Below are positions 44,291 through 54,601 of a stretch of DNA of 64,000 nt, piece after piece. Each line of letters begins with the position of its first letter. Positions within the stretch are counted from its first letter, which is position 1. Source of the stretch: Flavobacterium terrae (GTDB lineage Bacteria; Bacteroidota; Bacteroidia; Flavobacteriales; Flavobacteriaceae); assembly GCF_900142035.1 (NCBI RefSeq), contig NZ_FQZI01000001.1, positions 558,001 to 622,000 on the forward strand, in the 5' to 3' direction. The notes under the pieces are model-generated. The model was not told where the DNA came from and searched no databases. It worked only from the letters and a program-made list of their open reading frames with translations. The position numbers and the translations under genes are program-made.

Positions 44291-45355
44291 TTATTTTGTT
44301 GAAAGTGCAAAAATAGCAAAAGATGCTAACCAATGTTCACCTCCGTAACCACTATCAAATAAAACTGCTATTGATTTAGTAATAAATTCTTGTGAAGTAG
44401 TTTCAAATTTTTTCTTTACAGGATTTTTTTGAGAAAGGTTCTTGGCAATGTTTTTCATATTCCAAGCCCTGCTGAAAGAAAGCCCATCTAAATGTACAAT
44501 CTGATAGTCGTTCCTGTCGCTTACTGTAGGTGTCTGGCAAATTCTCTCAATTCCTTCTTTTGTAAAATAATTTTTAAACCATTTTTCGAACTCTTTTTGA
44601 GGTAAAATTCGTGTCATCAAGTCGGCCGATTGTAAACTAGGTGAGAAAAAATCACTACCATCTGGCTCTAAATGAGCAGGAATTTTTGTGTTGGACAAAT
44701 AAAAATCTTTACTTTTTTGTATGATTAAATTCAAAAACTCGGTTTCTTTTTTTGCTTTTGCCCAGTCATAAGCAAAACAAAGTCCAAATGCAGTGTTAGG
44801 ATGAACACCTGTTCTGTTAGGATAGGTTTGTTTGGGTAAAAATTCTTTCCAAATTGTTAAGATCTTTTGTGTTAAAGGTTCTAATGATTCATGCCATTTT
44901 CTACCCAGATCTGAATCCCAAGTATATAATTCTTCATCAAGCTTAAGTAACCATGCCCAACCATATGTTCTTTCGAATCCTTTTGATGCTGTATATTTTC
45001 CAAAATATTCGGCTTCTAGAACCATTTTTTCTTTTTGGAAAGAGTTTTCTAACATTTTTATAATCTCTTCCTTGTTTTCAATTGTTGGAAATTCCTTTAA
45101 CAACTTTACTAACATCCAGTGACCGTGTACGCTACTATGCCAATCTAAGCAGCCATAAAATACAGGATGCAATTCATGAGGCAACATTTTAGCGTCTTTT
45201 TCTGAATCAGATAAATGTGATGTTTTGTTTGGGAATTCAGAAGAAATACAATGCAGTGGCATTTTGCTTAATTTCAGTGCTGTCTCAAGGTTTAATTCTT
45301 GAGCATTAAAAACATAACTCAGAAATAGAGTGAAAAATAGGAATGTTTTTTTCAT
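44291..45355 (-). CDS. DUF2891 domain-containing exported protein
   Basis: A 354-residue protein with a signal peptide (cut near YVFNAQ) and a DUF2891 domain marked by HPVFYGCLDWHSSVHGHW, RTYGWAWLLKLDEEL and HPNTAFGLCFAYDWA. The repeated helical pattern and conserved Trp, His and Asp suggest an alpha/alpha barrel as in glycoside hydrolases, but no activity is established. It is transcribed with the downstream alpha/beta hydrolase (3-bp gap). Confidence 0.88.
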   Translation of the reverse strand: MKKTFLFFTLFLSYVFNAQELNLETALKLSKMPLHCISSEFPNKTSHLSDSEKDAKMLPHELHPVFYGCLDWHSSVHGHWMLVKLLKEFPTIENKEEIIKMLENSFQKEKMVLEAEYFGKYTASKGFERTYGWAWLLKLDEELYTWDSDLGRKWHESLEPLTQKILTIWKEFLPKQTYPNRTGVHPNTAFGLCFAYDWAKAKKETEFLNLIIQKSKDFYLSNTKIPAHLEPDGSDFFSPSLQSADLMTRILPQKEFEKWFKNYFTKEGIERICQTPTVSDRNDYQIVHLDGLSFSRAWNMKNIAKNLSQKNPVKKKFETTSQEFITKSIAVLFDSGYGGEHWLASFAIFALSTK

Positions 45356-45448
45356 GTCAAATTTTGAAATAGAAAAATGTTTATGGATTATAAAGATAAC
45401 TAAACTTTGATTTCTTGAGATTCAATTTGCTTATTTACGGTTGAGTAA

Positions 45449-46354
45449 TTAATTTTTCAGAAAATCAAATAATGATTTGTAATATTCTTCTTCGGCATCA
45501 AGCCATCCATAATGACCACAATGATTTAGAAAAACTACCTTAGAATTTTTTAGAACCGAATGAGCAATTTCGGCAGTTTCAGTTTTAATGATATCTTCTT
45601 TTCCTTGAATGATCAAAACAGGTTGGTTGAAATCTTTTAATTTAGGTTTGCAATCAAATTTTATGTTTTGCAAATCTTCCCAAATTAATTGATTAATTCT
45701 GGGGTTGCCTTGAGTTAATCTTTCGGCTAATAGTGGAATGTGTTTTTTATTATAAAGATAGGCTGGTGCCAATGCACGCCCCCTTCCTAAAAGCATTTTT
45801 TTTGATCTGTCACCTGCATCAATTTTTGCATTGTAATAATTTAAGGAATCTCTTTCTATTTTAGTTAGTTTAGAATTGATATTGGCTGCAACATATTCGG
45901 TTAATCCTAAATCAATTCCTCCAGAAGCCGAAAAAATAACTTTTTGAATATTCATAGGATAAATAGTTGCGTAATATGCTACCATAATGCCGCCAAATGA
46001 ATGTCCAAGTATAGACCATTTTTCAATCTTCAGATGTTTACGAAGGGATTCAATGTCTTCAGCCATTAATTTCATGTTGATGGTTTCAGAATTCAATTCT
46101 TTTAAAATAGATTTTCCAGTCCCTCGTTGATCGTATAATATGGTCTGGTATTTTTCACTCAGTTTTTTAGCCAAAGCTTCAAAACCATTACTGTTCATGC
46201 CTGGACCTCCATTGATAATTAATAATGGTTCTCCTTTTCCATAAATTTTATAAAAAGTTTGAGAGCCATCAGTATTTGTAGAATAGCCTTCGGTTTGACA
46301 AAATCCAAGATTGAATGTAAAAACTAATAGAAATATGTTGATAATTTGCTTCAT
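45449..46354 (-). CDS. exported alpha/beta hydrolase, proline-iminopeptidase-like
   Basis: A 301-residue protein with a signal peptide (cut near NLGFCQ). INGGPGMNSNGFE and LYDQRGTGKS are hallmarks of the proline iminopeptidase (S33) branch; the nucleophile is in LGHSFGGIMVAYYA, the acid in IQGKEDII and the His in LNHCGHYGWLD. It would act in the periplasm, perhaps on peptides or esters; exact substrate unknown. It is monocistronic, divergent from the AbiH gene. Confidence 0.87.
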   Translation of the reverse strand: MKQIINIFLLVFTFNLGFCQTEGYSTNTDGSQTFYKIYGKGEPLLIINGGPGMNSNGFEALAKKLSEKYQTILYDQRGTGKSILKELNSETINMKLMAEDIESLRKHLKIEKWSILGHSFGGIMVAYYATIYPMNIQKVIFSASGGIDLGLTEYVAANINSKLTKIERDSLNYYNAKIDAGDRSKKMLLGRGRALAPAYLYNKKHIPLLAERLTQGNPRINQLIWEDLQNIKFDCKPKLKDFNQPVLIIQGKEDIIKTETAEIAHSVLKNSKVVFLNHCGHYGWLDAEEEYYKSLFDFLKN

Positions 46355-46437
46355 AAGTGATTGATAATGTTAATAACACACTATTACAAAAATAGCTTTT
46401 TTATTGTTTAAGGTTTAATTTTGAGAAAAGGATAAAG

Positions 46438-47715
46438 ATGAATAGACTAGTAATTGTTGGAAACGGATTCGATTTAGCTCATGGCTTACCTACAAGTTAT
46501 AGAAATTTTATAGATGATTTTTGGGCTAATTTTAAAGATAATCATAAGAACGAATTGGGTAAATCTTTGGTCTGCACCAATAATTCTTATGATGGTTATT
46601 ATTCGAGATATGGGGAGATTTTAGATTTTAAAGATTTTAAGGCTCATTTGAAAGAGTATTGTATTGATAATGGTTATAATTTTTATGAATCTGAATGTGT
46701 TGCAAAATCCGGTTTTAATGATGTTTTCCGTTTTAAAAATGATTTTTTTAAGAAGATCAATGTGAAAAACTCTGGGAATTGGGTTGATATTGAAAATGAA
46801 TATTATACTGAATTAAAGAAAATTGTGAATTCAAAATCTTTAGATGTTTTAAAAACCGAAGAAGAATGGAAGAATGAGCAAAAAGAAAAAGTTGAAAAAC
46901 TGAATAAAGAGTTTGATGAAGTTAAAAGTCTTTTAGAATCTTACTTGTTAGAGAAAGTTGAAGAACCATTTATGTTGAATAAAGAATTTCATGAGGATAG
47001 AGATAGGGTTTCGAATGAGATTTATAGTATTCTTAGACCGATTTCTCTTTTTAATAGTGAAAAAAAGATTCTAGACGAATTTATTGATAGTTCTGACAAA
47101 AGAGAAATCGAAGCTATTTTCACTAAAGAAAAGCTTGATGAAGGATATTTAAATAAGACTAGAACTTTGGTTGTAAACTTTAATTACACATCAACTTTAC
47201 GACGTTATATGAAGCTTTTTCATCAAGAAAGACTTGAAGTGAGCGAAATCAATATACATGGAAAACTGTTTGATAAGAATAATCAAATAAATTTTGGGTT
47301 TGGGGATGAAATGGATGAAGATTATAAAATCATTGAAAATATTAATGATAATGAATACTTGAGAAATTTCAAGTCATTTCAATATTTGCAAAATTCGAAT
47401 TATAGCAATTTGTTGTCATTTATTGAATCTGAAAAATTTCAGGTCTTAATTATGGGGCATTCATGTGGGTTGTCTGACAGAACATTGTTAAATACTATTT
47501 TCGAGCATAATAATTGCCGATCCATGAAAGTATTTTATTATAAAAATGGAGAGAAGGATAATTATACTGAGATAGTCCAAAATATTTCTCGACATTTTAA
47601 TAAGAAGAAATTAATGAGGGAAAAAATTGTGAATAAGACTCTTAGTGAGCCTTTACAACAAATAAAGTTGCCTAAGTATAAAGTGGTTAATGGTTTGATA
47701 ACGAGAGTAAATTGA
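46438..47715 (+). CDS. AbiH-family protein (phage abortive infection)
   Basis: A 425-residue protein whose N-terminus RLVIVGNGFDLAHGLPTSY matches the start of AbiH proteins, first known from Lactococcus phage resistance. Further family features are LVVNFNYTSTLRRYM, NIHGKLFD and IMGHSCGLSDRTLL near the C-terminus. The GNGFD loop resembles a nucleotide-binding start of a SIR2-like fold, but the mechanism is unknown. It is a single gene between housekeeping hydrolases, without integrase or restriction partners. A TAATTTTG box at 46416-46423 would give a leader of only about 10 nt. Confidence 0.88.
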   Translation: MNRLVIVGNGFDLAHGLPTSYRNFIDDFWANFKDNHKNELGKSLVCTNNSYDGYYSRYGEILDFKDFKAHLKEYCIDNGYNFYESECVAKSGFNDVFRFKNDFFKKINVKNSGNWVDIENEYYTELKKIVNSKSLDVLKTEEEWKNEQKEKVEKLNKEFDEVKSLLESYLLEKVEEPFMLNKEFHEDRDRVSNEIYSILRPISLFNSEKKILDEFIDSSDKREIEAIFTKEKLDEGYLNKTRTLVVNFNYTSTLRRYMKLFHQERLEVSEINIHGKLFDKNNQINFGFGDEMDEDYKIIENINDNEYLRNFKSFQYLQNSNYSNLLSFIESEKFQVLIMGHSCGLSDRTLLNTIFEHNNCRSMKVFYYKNGEKDNYTEIVQNISRHFNKKKLMREKIVNKTLSEPLQQIKLPKYKVVNGLITRVN

Positions 47716-47780
47716 TGAAAAAAACGCCCCATAATTGTGAGGCGTCTATCTTCTATTTGTCTTTTATCTATTTTCTAAAA

Positions 47781-49073
47781 TTATGCATTCATCAAGCTTT
47801 CGATTTCATCAGCTTCTATAGGAATGTTGCGCATTAAGTTAAAAGGTTCTCCCTTTTCTTGAATTACCACATCATCTTCTAAACGAATACCAAATCCTTC
47901 AGCTGGGATGTAAATTCCAGGTTCTACTGTGAATACCATATTAGCTTGCATTGGTTCATGTAATAATCCATAATCATGTGTGTCTAAACCTAAATGGTGA
48001 GATGTTCCATGCATGAAATATTTTTTATACGCTGGCCAATCTGGATTTTCGTTTTGTACATCGGCTTTGTCAATCAAGCCTAAACCTAATAATTCAGAAG
48101 TCATCACTTTACCAACTTCAATATGGTATTGTTTCCAAAGTGTTCCTGGAACCAACATTTTAGTGGCTTCATTTTTTACATTTAAAACTGCATTGTAAAC
48201 TGCTCGTTGTCTGTCTGTATAATGACCTGAAACAGGAATTGTTCTTGTTAAGTCACTTGAGTAGTTAGCATATTCAGCACCAACATCTAGTAACAATAAA
48301 TCACCTGCTTTGCACTGTTGGTTGTTTTCAATATAATGTAAAACATTCGCGTTGTTTCCAGAAGCAATAATTGGAGTATAAGCAAATCCTTTAGAACGAT
48401 TGCGTAAAAATTCGTGAGCCAATTCAGCTTCGATTTCATACTCCATTACATTTGGTTTAACAAATGACAAAAGTCTACGAATACCTTTTTCAGTAATATT
48501 ACATGCGTGTTGAATTAAATCGATTTCTTCACTTTCCTTAATAGAACGCAAGCGTTGTAAAATAGGATTCGATTTTTCTACTTTGTGAGCAGGATAATTT
48601 TCTTTCCACCATTTTACAAATCTAGCTTCGCGAGTTTCAGTTTCAATGGTTGCACGATAATGTTCATTTGTGTTAATGTACATCGTGTCAGCATAAGCCA
48701 TGATTTCTTTTAGGGTTTTATGGAAATCTTGTAACCAAATTACGGTTTTAATTCCTGAAACTTGAAAAGCTCGTTCTTTGGTTAATTTTTCTCCTTCCCA
48801 AACTGCAATGTGTTCGTTTGTTTCTCTTAAAAATAAAACTTCTTTTAAATGCTCATATGGTGCATCAGGAAAAAGTAATAAGATGCTTTCTTCTTGATCT
48901 ACACCAGATAAATAGAAAATATCACGGTGTTGTGCAAACGGTAATGTGCTATCGGCAGAAACTGGGTAAATATCGTTCGAATTAAAAACGGCAACACTAT
49001 TTGGTTTCATTAGTGCTGTGAATTTTCTTCTATTTTTAATAAATAAATCGCGGTCTATTTGATGGTATTTCAT
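47781..49073 (-). CDS. aminopeptidase P family protein (Xaa-Pro aminopeptidase)
   Basis: A 430-residue pita-bread metallopeptidase that removes an N-terminal residue before proline. It has the creatinase-like N-terminal domain (about 1-165) and the catalytic domain with two-metal ligands in LLLDVGAEYANYSSDLTR, HGTSHHLGLDTHD, TVEPGIYIP and GIRLEDDVVI. There is no signal peptide, so it is cytoplasmic. It is convergent with the AbiH gene; the 65 bp between holds only a weak ACGCC/GGCGT hairpin. Confidence 0.93.
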   Translation of the reverse strand: MKYHQIDRDLFIKNRRKFTALMKPNSVAVFNSNDIYPVSADSTLPFAQHRDIFYLSGVDQEESILLLFPDAPYEHLKEVLFLRETNEHIAVWEGEKLTKERAFQVSGIKTVIWLQDFHKTLKEIMAYADTMYINTNEHYRATIETETREARFVKWWKENYPAHKVEKSNPILQRLRSIKESEEIDLIQHACNITEKGIRRLLSFVKPNVMEYEIEAELAHEFLRNRSKGFAYTPIIASGNNANVLHYIENNQQCKAGDLLLLDVGAEYANYSSDLTRTIPVSGHYTDRQRAVYNAVLNVKNEATKMLVPGTLWKQYHIEVGKVMTSELLGLGLIDKADVQNENPDWPAYKKYFMHGTSHHLGLDTHDYGLLHEPMQANMVFTVEPGIYIPAEGFGIRLEDDVVIQEKGEPFNLMRNIPIEADEIESLMNA

Positions 49074-49220
49074 GATGAAATGATTTAAATAAAATGATTT
49101 TCAAATTTAGGATTTTGAAGTTAAACCGCATCATCCATATTGTAAAATTAGCATTTAATTAGGATAATACTTTTTTTTATCTATTTTCGTTTTAAAACTA
49201 TCAATTATAAACAAAGTAGT

Positions 49221-50096
49221 ATGAGATTTAAAATGATTTTAAGTGTAGCTCTTATGAGTGGATTGTTTTTTTCTTGTGATGATAAGGATGATAAAGAAGT
49301 CGTTCAAGATGAACCACAATTAATAGTGAAATTTAAATTTAATCCTAATCAAGAGAGATTAGATAATTTTGGACAGCCATCAACAATACCAACTGGACAT
49401 GCTGCTCAAACACCAATTTTTAATAAAATTAGTTCTCATTATTTAGAATTTGCTCAAAATGCAATGACGCAAATAGGAGATGGGGCAATTTTATATCATG
49501 GAATGGAGACTAATGTTGGAGGAGCAAATGCGTTTGACTTTAGTAAAGCAAAAATTGTTGGTGAAGGAGAAGTGTTTTTGTCAATTCCTATTAAAAATAT
49601 TACTCCCGGAAGCTATGAATGGGCTAGATGTTCTCTTTCTTATCAAGATTATAACATTAAAGTGCTAAGTGCAGGGACTGAATATAATGGAACTTTGGCA
49701 AGTTTTGTGGGAAGAAGTACTTATATCACTTCATTTACTTCTGGAGGATATACATATAATGTAAATGCTAATAAAGATCAAGGTTTTTGGGCTTTTGGTT
49801 TGCAAGGATTTAATTTTTCAACCTCTGGCCAAGCTCCAGCTGGAGCAACAACTGTTCCTAATCCAATTAACTCAACATCGCCAATACCACCAAATTCATG
49901 TGTGGTTACAGGGAAGTTTGTAAATAATTTAGTGATTACTGGAAATGAGACAAAAAATATAGAAGTGACACTGTCGCTTTCTGTTAATAATAGTTTTGAA
50001 TGGGAAGAAGTAACACCAGATGGTAAATACGAGCCGTCAATTGGAGAGAATGTTGTAGATATGGGATTAAGAGGTTTGATTCCTAGTCATAACTAG
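49221..50096 (+). CDS. lipoprotein, unknown function
   Basis: A 291-residue protein with a lipoprotein signal (MSGLFFSCDDKDD, lipid Cys19). The DDKDD after Cys is an acidic stretch unlike the usual surface-export signal, so location is unclear. The mature part is beta-rich with Gly, Ser and Asn (GTLASFVGRSTYITSF, WAFGLQGFNFSTSGQ). I recognise no domain. A TATTTTCG box at 49182-49189 lies upstream and a terminator follows, so the gene is monocistronic. Confidence 0.75.
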   Translation: MRFKMILSVALMSGLFFSCDDKDDKEVVQDEPQLIVKFKFNPNQERLDNFGQPSTIPTGHAAQTPIFNKISSHYLEFAQNAMTQIGDGAILYHGMETNVGGANAFDFSKAKIVGEGEVFLSIPIKNITPGSYEWARCSLSYQDYNIKVLSAGTEYNGTLASFVGRSTYITSFTSGGYTYNVNANKDQGFWAFGLQGFNFSTSGQAPAGATTVPNPINSTSPIPPNSCVVTGKFVNNLVITGNETKNIEVTLSLSVNNSFEWEEVTPDGKYEPSIGENVVDMGLRGLIPSHN

Positions 50097-50115
50097 AAAA
50101 AATAAAAAGATAATC

Positions 50116-50152
50116 AAAAAGCATCTAGATGAATATTTAGATGCTTTTTTTC
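50116..50152 (+). terminator. intrinsic terminator after the 49-kb lipoprotein gene
   Basis: A5 plus GCATCTA pairs with TAGATGC plus T tract around a 10-nt loop. Confidence 0.88.
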
Positions 50153-50196
50153 TTTTTTGTACGTATTTTAAATTCATTATAAATAATGCTTAAAGG

Positions 50197-50228
50197 TTTG
50201 TGGTTACAGTCAAATTCCTTTACTTTTG
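50197..50228 (+). promoter_or_regulatory. promoter of sdhCAB
   Basis: TTTG at 50197-50200, a 20-nt spacer and a perfect TACTTTTG at 50221-50228. The leader to ATG 50266 is about 34 nt. Confidence 0.82.
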
Positions 50229-50265
50229 TTTCAACTTTTTTTAAAATTAATAATCAACAAATACT

Positions 50266-51093
50266 ATGGCAAAATCTGCGCTTTTAAAGTCATCTTTAGC
50301 AAAAAAATACTGGATGGCTCTTACAGGTTTATTTTTATGCTTGTTTTTGACGGGACATTTATTGGGGAATCTTCAGCTATTAGCCGGAAGTTCGACTGAA
50401 GCAGCTTTAAAGTTTAATAAGTACGCTTTGTTCATGACTACAAATCCAGCAGTAAAATTACTTTCTTACTTAACGTACATTTCAATTGTTTTTCATGCAA
50501 TAGATGGACTAATGCTTGCATTTCAAAATAAGGCAGCTCGTCCTGTAGCTTATGCAATGAATAAGCCTCAAGTAAATAGTAGTTTTGCATCAAGAAACAT
50601 GGCAGTATTAGGGACAGTTATTTTGATATTCATTGTGACTCACATGACAAATTTTTGGGCAAAAATGCATTTTTCTCAAATGCCACTCCAAAAAATGACT
50701 GTTGAAGTGCAACCAGGAATGAAGCAAGATTTTTATCTTACTACAGATGGAGGATATGTTCCAGTTAACGACCCTACTTATGTTGTTAAGAATAAAACAG
50801 AAATTTATGAAACTAATGCGAATGTAAAGGTTAAAGAAGGTTTTAAAGATTTGCATAAAATTACTTTCGATTTCTTTAGAGATCCTCAATACGGATTAGT
50901 ATTTACAATATTATATGTTCTTTCAATGGTGGTTTTAGCATTCCATTTACTTCACGGTTTTCAGAGTGCTTTCCAGTCAATGGGAGTTAATAATAAGTTC
51001 ACGCCAGCAATAAAAATGTTCGGAACTGGATTTGCAATCATAGTACCTTTATTATTCGCAATCATTCCACTTTTCATTCACTTTACAAAATAA
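50266..51093 (+). CDS. sdhC: succinate dehydrogenase cytochrome b subunit
   Basis: The membrane anchor of complex II. The 275-residue protein has five hydrophobic helices with His residues for two hemes (LTGHLLGNLQ, IVFHAIDGL, VTHMTNFWAK, LAFHLLHGF), the single-polypeptide anchor found in Bacteroidota and epsilon-proteobacterial enzymes. A polar loop of about 60 residues lies between helices three and four. It is first in sdhC-sdhA-sdhB (18-bp and 27-bp gaps) and passes electrons from SdhB to menaquinone. Confidence 0.95.
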   Translation: MAKSALLKSSLAKKYWMALTGLFLCLFLTGHLLGNLQLLAGSSTEAALKFNKYALFMTTNPAVKLLSYLTYISIVFHAIDGLMLAFQNKAARPVAYAMNKPQVNSSFASRNMAVLGTVILIFIVTHMTNFWAKMHFSQMPLQKMTVEVQPGMKQDFYLTTDGGYVPVNDPTYVVKNKTEIYETNANVKVKEGFKDLHKITFDFFRDPQYGLVFTILYVLSMVVLAFHLLHGFQSAFQSMGVNNKFTPAIKMFGTGFAIIVPLLFAIIPLFIHFTK

Positions 51094-51111
51094 TCAACAT
51101 CAGAATATATT

Positions 51112-53121
51112 ATGAAGTTAGATTCTAAAATACCAGAAGGTCACATTTCAGAGAAATGGACTAATCATAAAAATCATTTAAAGCTTGTTGCTCCAAATAA
51201 CCGTCCAAAGATTGATGTTATTGTTGTAGGTACTGGTTTAGCAGGTGCTTCGGCTGCTGCTTCTCTTGGAGAAATGGGTTATAATGTAAAAGCATTTTGT
51301 TTTCAAGATTCTCCTCGTCGTGCACACTCAATCGCTGCTCAAGGTGGGGTTAATGCTGCAAAAAATTATCAAAATGATGGTGACTCAGTTTACCGTTTAT
51401 TCTATGATACAATTAAAGGTGGTGACTACCGTGCTCGTGAAGCTAATGTTCATCGTCTAGCCGAAGTTTCAGGTAATATCATTGATCAATGTGTAGCACA
51501 AGGAGTTCCTTTTGCTCGTGAATACGGAGGATTATTAGATAACCGTTCATTTGGTGGAACACAAGTTCAACGTACATTTTATGCAGCTGGTCAAACAGGG
51601 CAACAATTATTGTTAGGAGCTTATTCGGCTTTATCTCGTCAAATTGGTTTAGGACGTGTGAAAATGTACAACCGTCACGAAATGCTTGACATTGTAAAAG
51701 TAGATGGTAAAGCTCGCGGAATTATCGCTCGTGATTTAGTTACAGGCGAAATTCAACGTCATTCAGCTCATGCAGTAATCATTGCTTCAGGAGGATACGG
51801 AAATGTATATTTCTTATCTACAAATGCAATGGGAAGTAACGTTACAGCTGGATGGAAAATCCACAAGCAAGGAGCTTTATTTGCTAACCCTTGTTATGTG
51901 CAAATTCACCCAACATGTATTCCAGTTCACGGTACAAATCAGTCTAAATTAACGTTGATGTCTGAATCATTACGTAACTCTGGACGTATTTGGGTACCAA
52001 AGAAAAAAGAAGATGCTGAAGCAATCCGTGCTGGTAAATTAAAACCAACGCAAATTGCTGAAGAAGATAGAGATTACTATTTAGAAAGAAGATATCCAGC
52101 TTTTGGTAACTTAGTACCTCGTGACGTAGCATCTCGTGCTGCAAAAGAGCGTTGTGATGCAGGTTATGGTATCGAAGCAAATGATACAAATGAAGGAGTT
52201 TATTTAGATTTCTCTTCAGAAATTCAAAGTAAAGGAAAGCAAGCAGCTTATGCTAAAGGAAATCATAATCCAACTGATGCCGAAGTTACTGCTTTAGGAA
52301 AACAGTGGTTAGAAGAAAAATATGGTAACTTATTTACCATGTACCAAAAAATTACAGACGAGAATCCTTATGAAACTCCGATGAAAATTTATCCTGCGGT
52401 TCACTATACAATGGGTGGTGTTTGGGTTGACTATAATTTACAATCAACTATTCCGGGATGTTTCGTAGCAGGAGAAGCAAACTTCTCTGATCACGGAGCA
52501 AATCGTTTAGGAGCTTCTGCGTTAATGCAAGGTTTGGCTGATGGTTATTTCGTATTGCCTTATACAGTTTCTAACTATTTAGCAGATGAAATTCGTACAG
52601 GTAAGATAGCTACAGATTCTCCTGAATTTGTTGAAGCAGAAAAAAGAGTACAAGATCAAATCAATTTCTTCTTGAACAACAACGGTACAAAATCAGTTGA
52701 TTACTTCCACAAAAAATTAGGATTAATTATGTGGAATAAAGTAGGTATGGGAAGAAATGCTCAAGGATTGACAGAAGCTATTGCAGAAATCGATGCTTTA
52801 CGTAAAGAGTTCTACAAAGATGTTTTTGTTCCTGGATCAGCTGATGAAATGAATCCTGAATTAGAGAAAGCTATTCGTGTGGCTGACTTTATGGAATTAG
52901 GTCAATTAATGGCAATGGATGCATTACAACGTGAAGAATCTTGTGGAGGTCACTTCCGTGAGGAGCACCAAGATGCTGAAGGAGAAACGTTACGTGATGA
53001 CGAAAACTTCTCATTTGTTGGAGCTTGGGAATACCAAGGTGAAGACATCAACAAAGAAGTATTACACAAAGAAGAGTTGAAATACGAGTTTATCAAAATC
53101 GCAGCTCGTAACTATAAATAA
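51112..53121 (+). CDS. sdhA: succinate dehydrogenase flavoprotein subunit
   Basis: Oxidises succinate to fumarate with covalently bound FAD. The 669-residue protein has the Rossmann motif [21 protein letters not shown] (about 35-55), FAD-linking His in [15 protein letters not shown], substrate-site residues in [13 protein letters not shown]-like and [12 protein letters not shown] segments, and [14 protein letters not shown]. Length and sequence fit the non-classical type with a single cytochrome b subunit. Codon use is richer in strong codons (CGT, GGT) than neighbours, as expected for high expression. Confidence 0.97.
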   Translation: MKLDSKIPEGHISEKWTNHKNHLKLVAPNNRPKIDVIVVGTGLAGASAAASLGEMGYNVKAFCFQDSPRRAHSIAAQGGVNAAKNYQNDGDSVYRLFYDTIKGGDYRAREANVHRLAEVSGNIIDQCVAQGVPFAREYGGLLDNRSFGGTQVQRTFYAAGQTGQQLLLGAYSALSRQIGLGRVKMYNRHEMLDIVKVDGKARGIIARDLVTGEIQRHSAHAVIIASGGYGNVYFLSTNAMGSNVTAGWKIHKQGALFANPCYVQIHPTCIPVHGTNQSKLTLMSESLRNSGRIWVPKKKEDAEAIRAGKLKPTQIAEEDRDYYLERRYPAFGNLVPRDVASRAAKERCDAGYGIEANDTNEGVYLDFSSEIQSKGKQAAYAKGNHNPTDAEVTALGKQWLEEKYGNLFTMYQKITDENPYETPMKIYPAVHYTMGGVWVDYNLQSTIPGCFVAGEANFSDHGANRLGASALMQGLADGYFVLPYTVSNYLADEIRTGKIATDSPEFVEAEKRVQDQINFFLNNNGTKSVDYFHKKLGLIMWNKVGMGRNAQGLTEAIAEIDALRKEFYKDVFVPGSADEMNPELEKAIRVADFMELGQLMAMDALQREESCGGHFREEHQDAEGETLRDDENFSFVGAWEYQGEDINKEVLHKEELKYEFIKIAARNYK

Positions 53122-53148
53122 TAGTTGTTGACTTAAAACAATAAGATT

Positions 53149-53913
53149 ATGGCATCTAAAAAGAATATCAATATAAAATTAAAAGTTTGGCGTCAGAAAA
53201 AAGCTTCTGACAAAGGACAAATGGTAGATTACTCATTAAATGATGTATCTACAGATAGTTCATTCTTAGAAATGATGGACCAATTAAACGAACAATTGGT
53301 TGCAGAAAAGAAAGAACCTATCGCTTTCGACCACGATTGTCGTGAAGGTATTTGTGGTATGTGTTCTATGTATATTAATGGTCGTGCACACGGTCCTGAT
53401 ACAGGAATCACAACTTGTCAGTTACACATGCGTATGTTCAATGATGGTGATACTATTTATGTTGAACCATGGAGAAGTAAAGCTTTCCCTGTGATTAAAG
53501 ATTTAGTTGTAGACAGAAGTTCTTTCGACAGAATTCAACAAGCAGGTGGTTTCGTATCTGTAAATACTTCAGGTAACACTATCGATGCTAACACAATTCC
53601 AGTTCCTAAAGCGGATGCTGATAAAGCATTTGAAGCTGCAGCTTGTATTGGATGTGGTGCTTGTGTGGCAACTTGTAAAAACGGTTCTGCTATGTTATTT
53701 GTTGGAGCAAAAGTTTCTCAGTATGCGTTGTTACCACAAGGTAAAGTAGAAGCTACTGACCGTGTATTAAACATGGTTCGTCAAATGGATGAAGAAGGAT
53801 TTGGTAACTGTACTAATACAGGAGCATGTGAAATTGAATGTCCTAAAGGGATTTCTTTAGAAAACATTGCTCGTATGAACAGAGAATATTTAAAAGCAAG
53901 TCTTGTAAAATAA
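53149..53913 (+). CDS. sdhB: succinate dehydrogenase iron-sulfur subunit
   Basis: Carries electrons from SdhA to the membrane quinone. The 254-residue protein has the [2Fe-2S] site ([12 protein letters not shown] plus a later Cys in TTCQLHM) and two C-terminal cluster motifs, [11 protein letters not shown] and [14 protein letters not shown], for the [4Fe-4S] and [3Fe-4S] or equivalent centres. It ends the operon before a terminator. Confidence 0.97.
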   Translation: MASKKNINIKLKVWRQKKASDKGQMVDYSLNDVSTDSSFLEMMDQLNEQLVAEKKEPIAFDHDCREGICGMCSMYINGRAHGPDTGITTCQLHMRMFNDGDTIYVEPWRSKAFPVIKDLVVDRSSFDRIQQAGGFVSVNTSGNTIDANTIPVPKADADKAFEAAACIGCGACVATCKNGSAMLFVGAKVSQYALLPQGKVEATDRVLNMVRQMDEEGFGNCTNTGACEIECPKGISLENIARMNREYLKASLVK

Positions 53914-53916
53914 TTC

Positions 53917-53941
53917 AAAAGCGCCTTAGGGCGCTTTTTTT
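53917..53941 (+). terminator. intrinsic terminator after sdhB
   Basis: AAAAGCGCC and GGCGCTTTT form a 9-bp stem around TTAG with a T tract, 4 bp after the stop. Confidence 0.93.
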
Positions 53942-53981
53942 ATGGCTTGATTTTTGTTAACTTAACAAAAAAATAGAATAG

Positions 53982-54497
53982 ATGAAAAAGATATATTTGG
54001 CTTGCGTATTATTGGTAACAGCGATTGGTTTTTCTCAAACAGATGAGGAAAAGGCTGAAAAGAAAAAACAAATTGAAGCCGAGAAAGCTTCTTTGCAAAA
54101 ACCGTATAATGAAATGGAAGCTGCTGATGTAAAAATTAATGAGCTTCTAACACAGGCTAAAGCTGAGAATAAAAACATCATGATTCAGGTTGGAGGAAAC
54201 TGGTGTGTTTGGTGTTTACGTTTAAATGACTTTATCCAAAAGACTGATGAATTGAAAAGTTTAGTTGATAATAATTATATTTATTATCATCTGAATTGGT
54301 CTCCAAAAAATAAAAACGAAAAATTCTTTGCTAAATATGGTAACCCTGGTGAAAAACAAGGATATCCAATTTTTATGGTTTTAAATAAAAAAGGAAAATT
54401 AATTCATGTTCAGGAAACAGGTTCTTTAGAAGAAGGAAAAGGATACAGTCAAGAAAAAGTAAAAACTTTTTTTGAAGCTTGGAAAGCTAAAAGTTAA
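53982..54497 (+). CDS. exported thioredoxin-like protein
   Basis: A 171-residue protein with a signal peptide (cut near TAIGFSQ), a charged helix (EEKAEKKKQIEAEK) and a thioredoxin fold with active site C75-V-W-C78 (GGNWCVWC), cis-Pro in QGYPIFMVL. The CxWC motif and length match periplasmic thioredoxin_7-type proteins. It probably reduces or isomerises disulfides in the periplasm; partners unknown. It has flanking terminators on both sides. Confidence 0.9.
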   Translation: MKKIYLACVLLVTAIGFSQTDEEKAEKKKQIEAEKASLQKPYNEMEAADVKINELLTQAKAENKNIMIQVGGNWCVWCLRLNDFIQKTDELKSLVDNNYIYYHLNWSPKNKNEKFFAKYGNPGEKQGYPIFMVLNKKGKLIHVQETGSLEEGKGYSQEKVKTFFEAWKAKS

Positions 54498-54521
54498 ATC
54501 TAATTATGAAATAATTTAATA

Positions 54522-54552
54522 AAACGCATTCAAACTTATGGATGCGTTTTTT
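54522..54552 (+). terminator. intrinsic terminator, copy 1 of a repeated 31-bp element
   Basis: AACGCATTC pairs with GGATGCGTT (9 bp, one T-G) around AAACTTAT, then T6. All 31 bp, loop included, recur at 56914-56944. Confidence 0.9.
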
Positions 54553-54601
54553 ATTATAGGTTAAAAAATTATATTTGTGAGAAAATTATTAAAAAACTTA
54601 T

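Noticed and set aside
47716-47780. Weak hairpin ACGCC/GGCGT between the AbiH and aminopeptidase P genes
   Set aside because: Five base pairs with a long loop and a broken U tract; not a convincing terminator.
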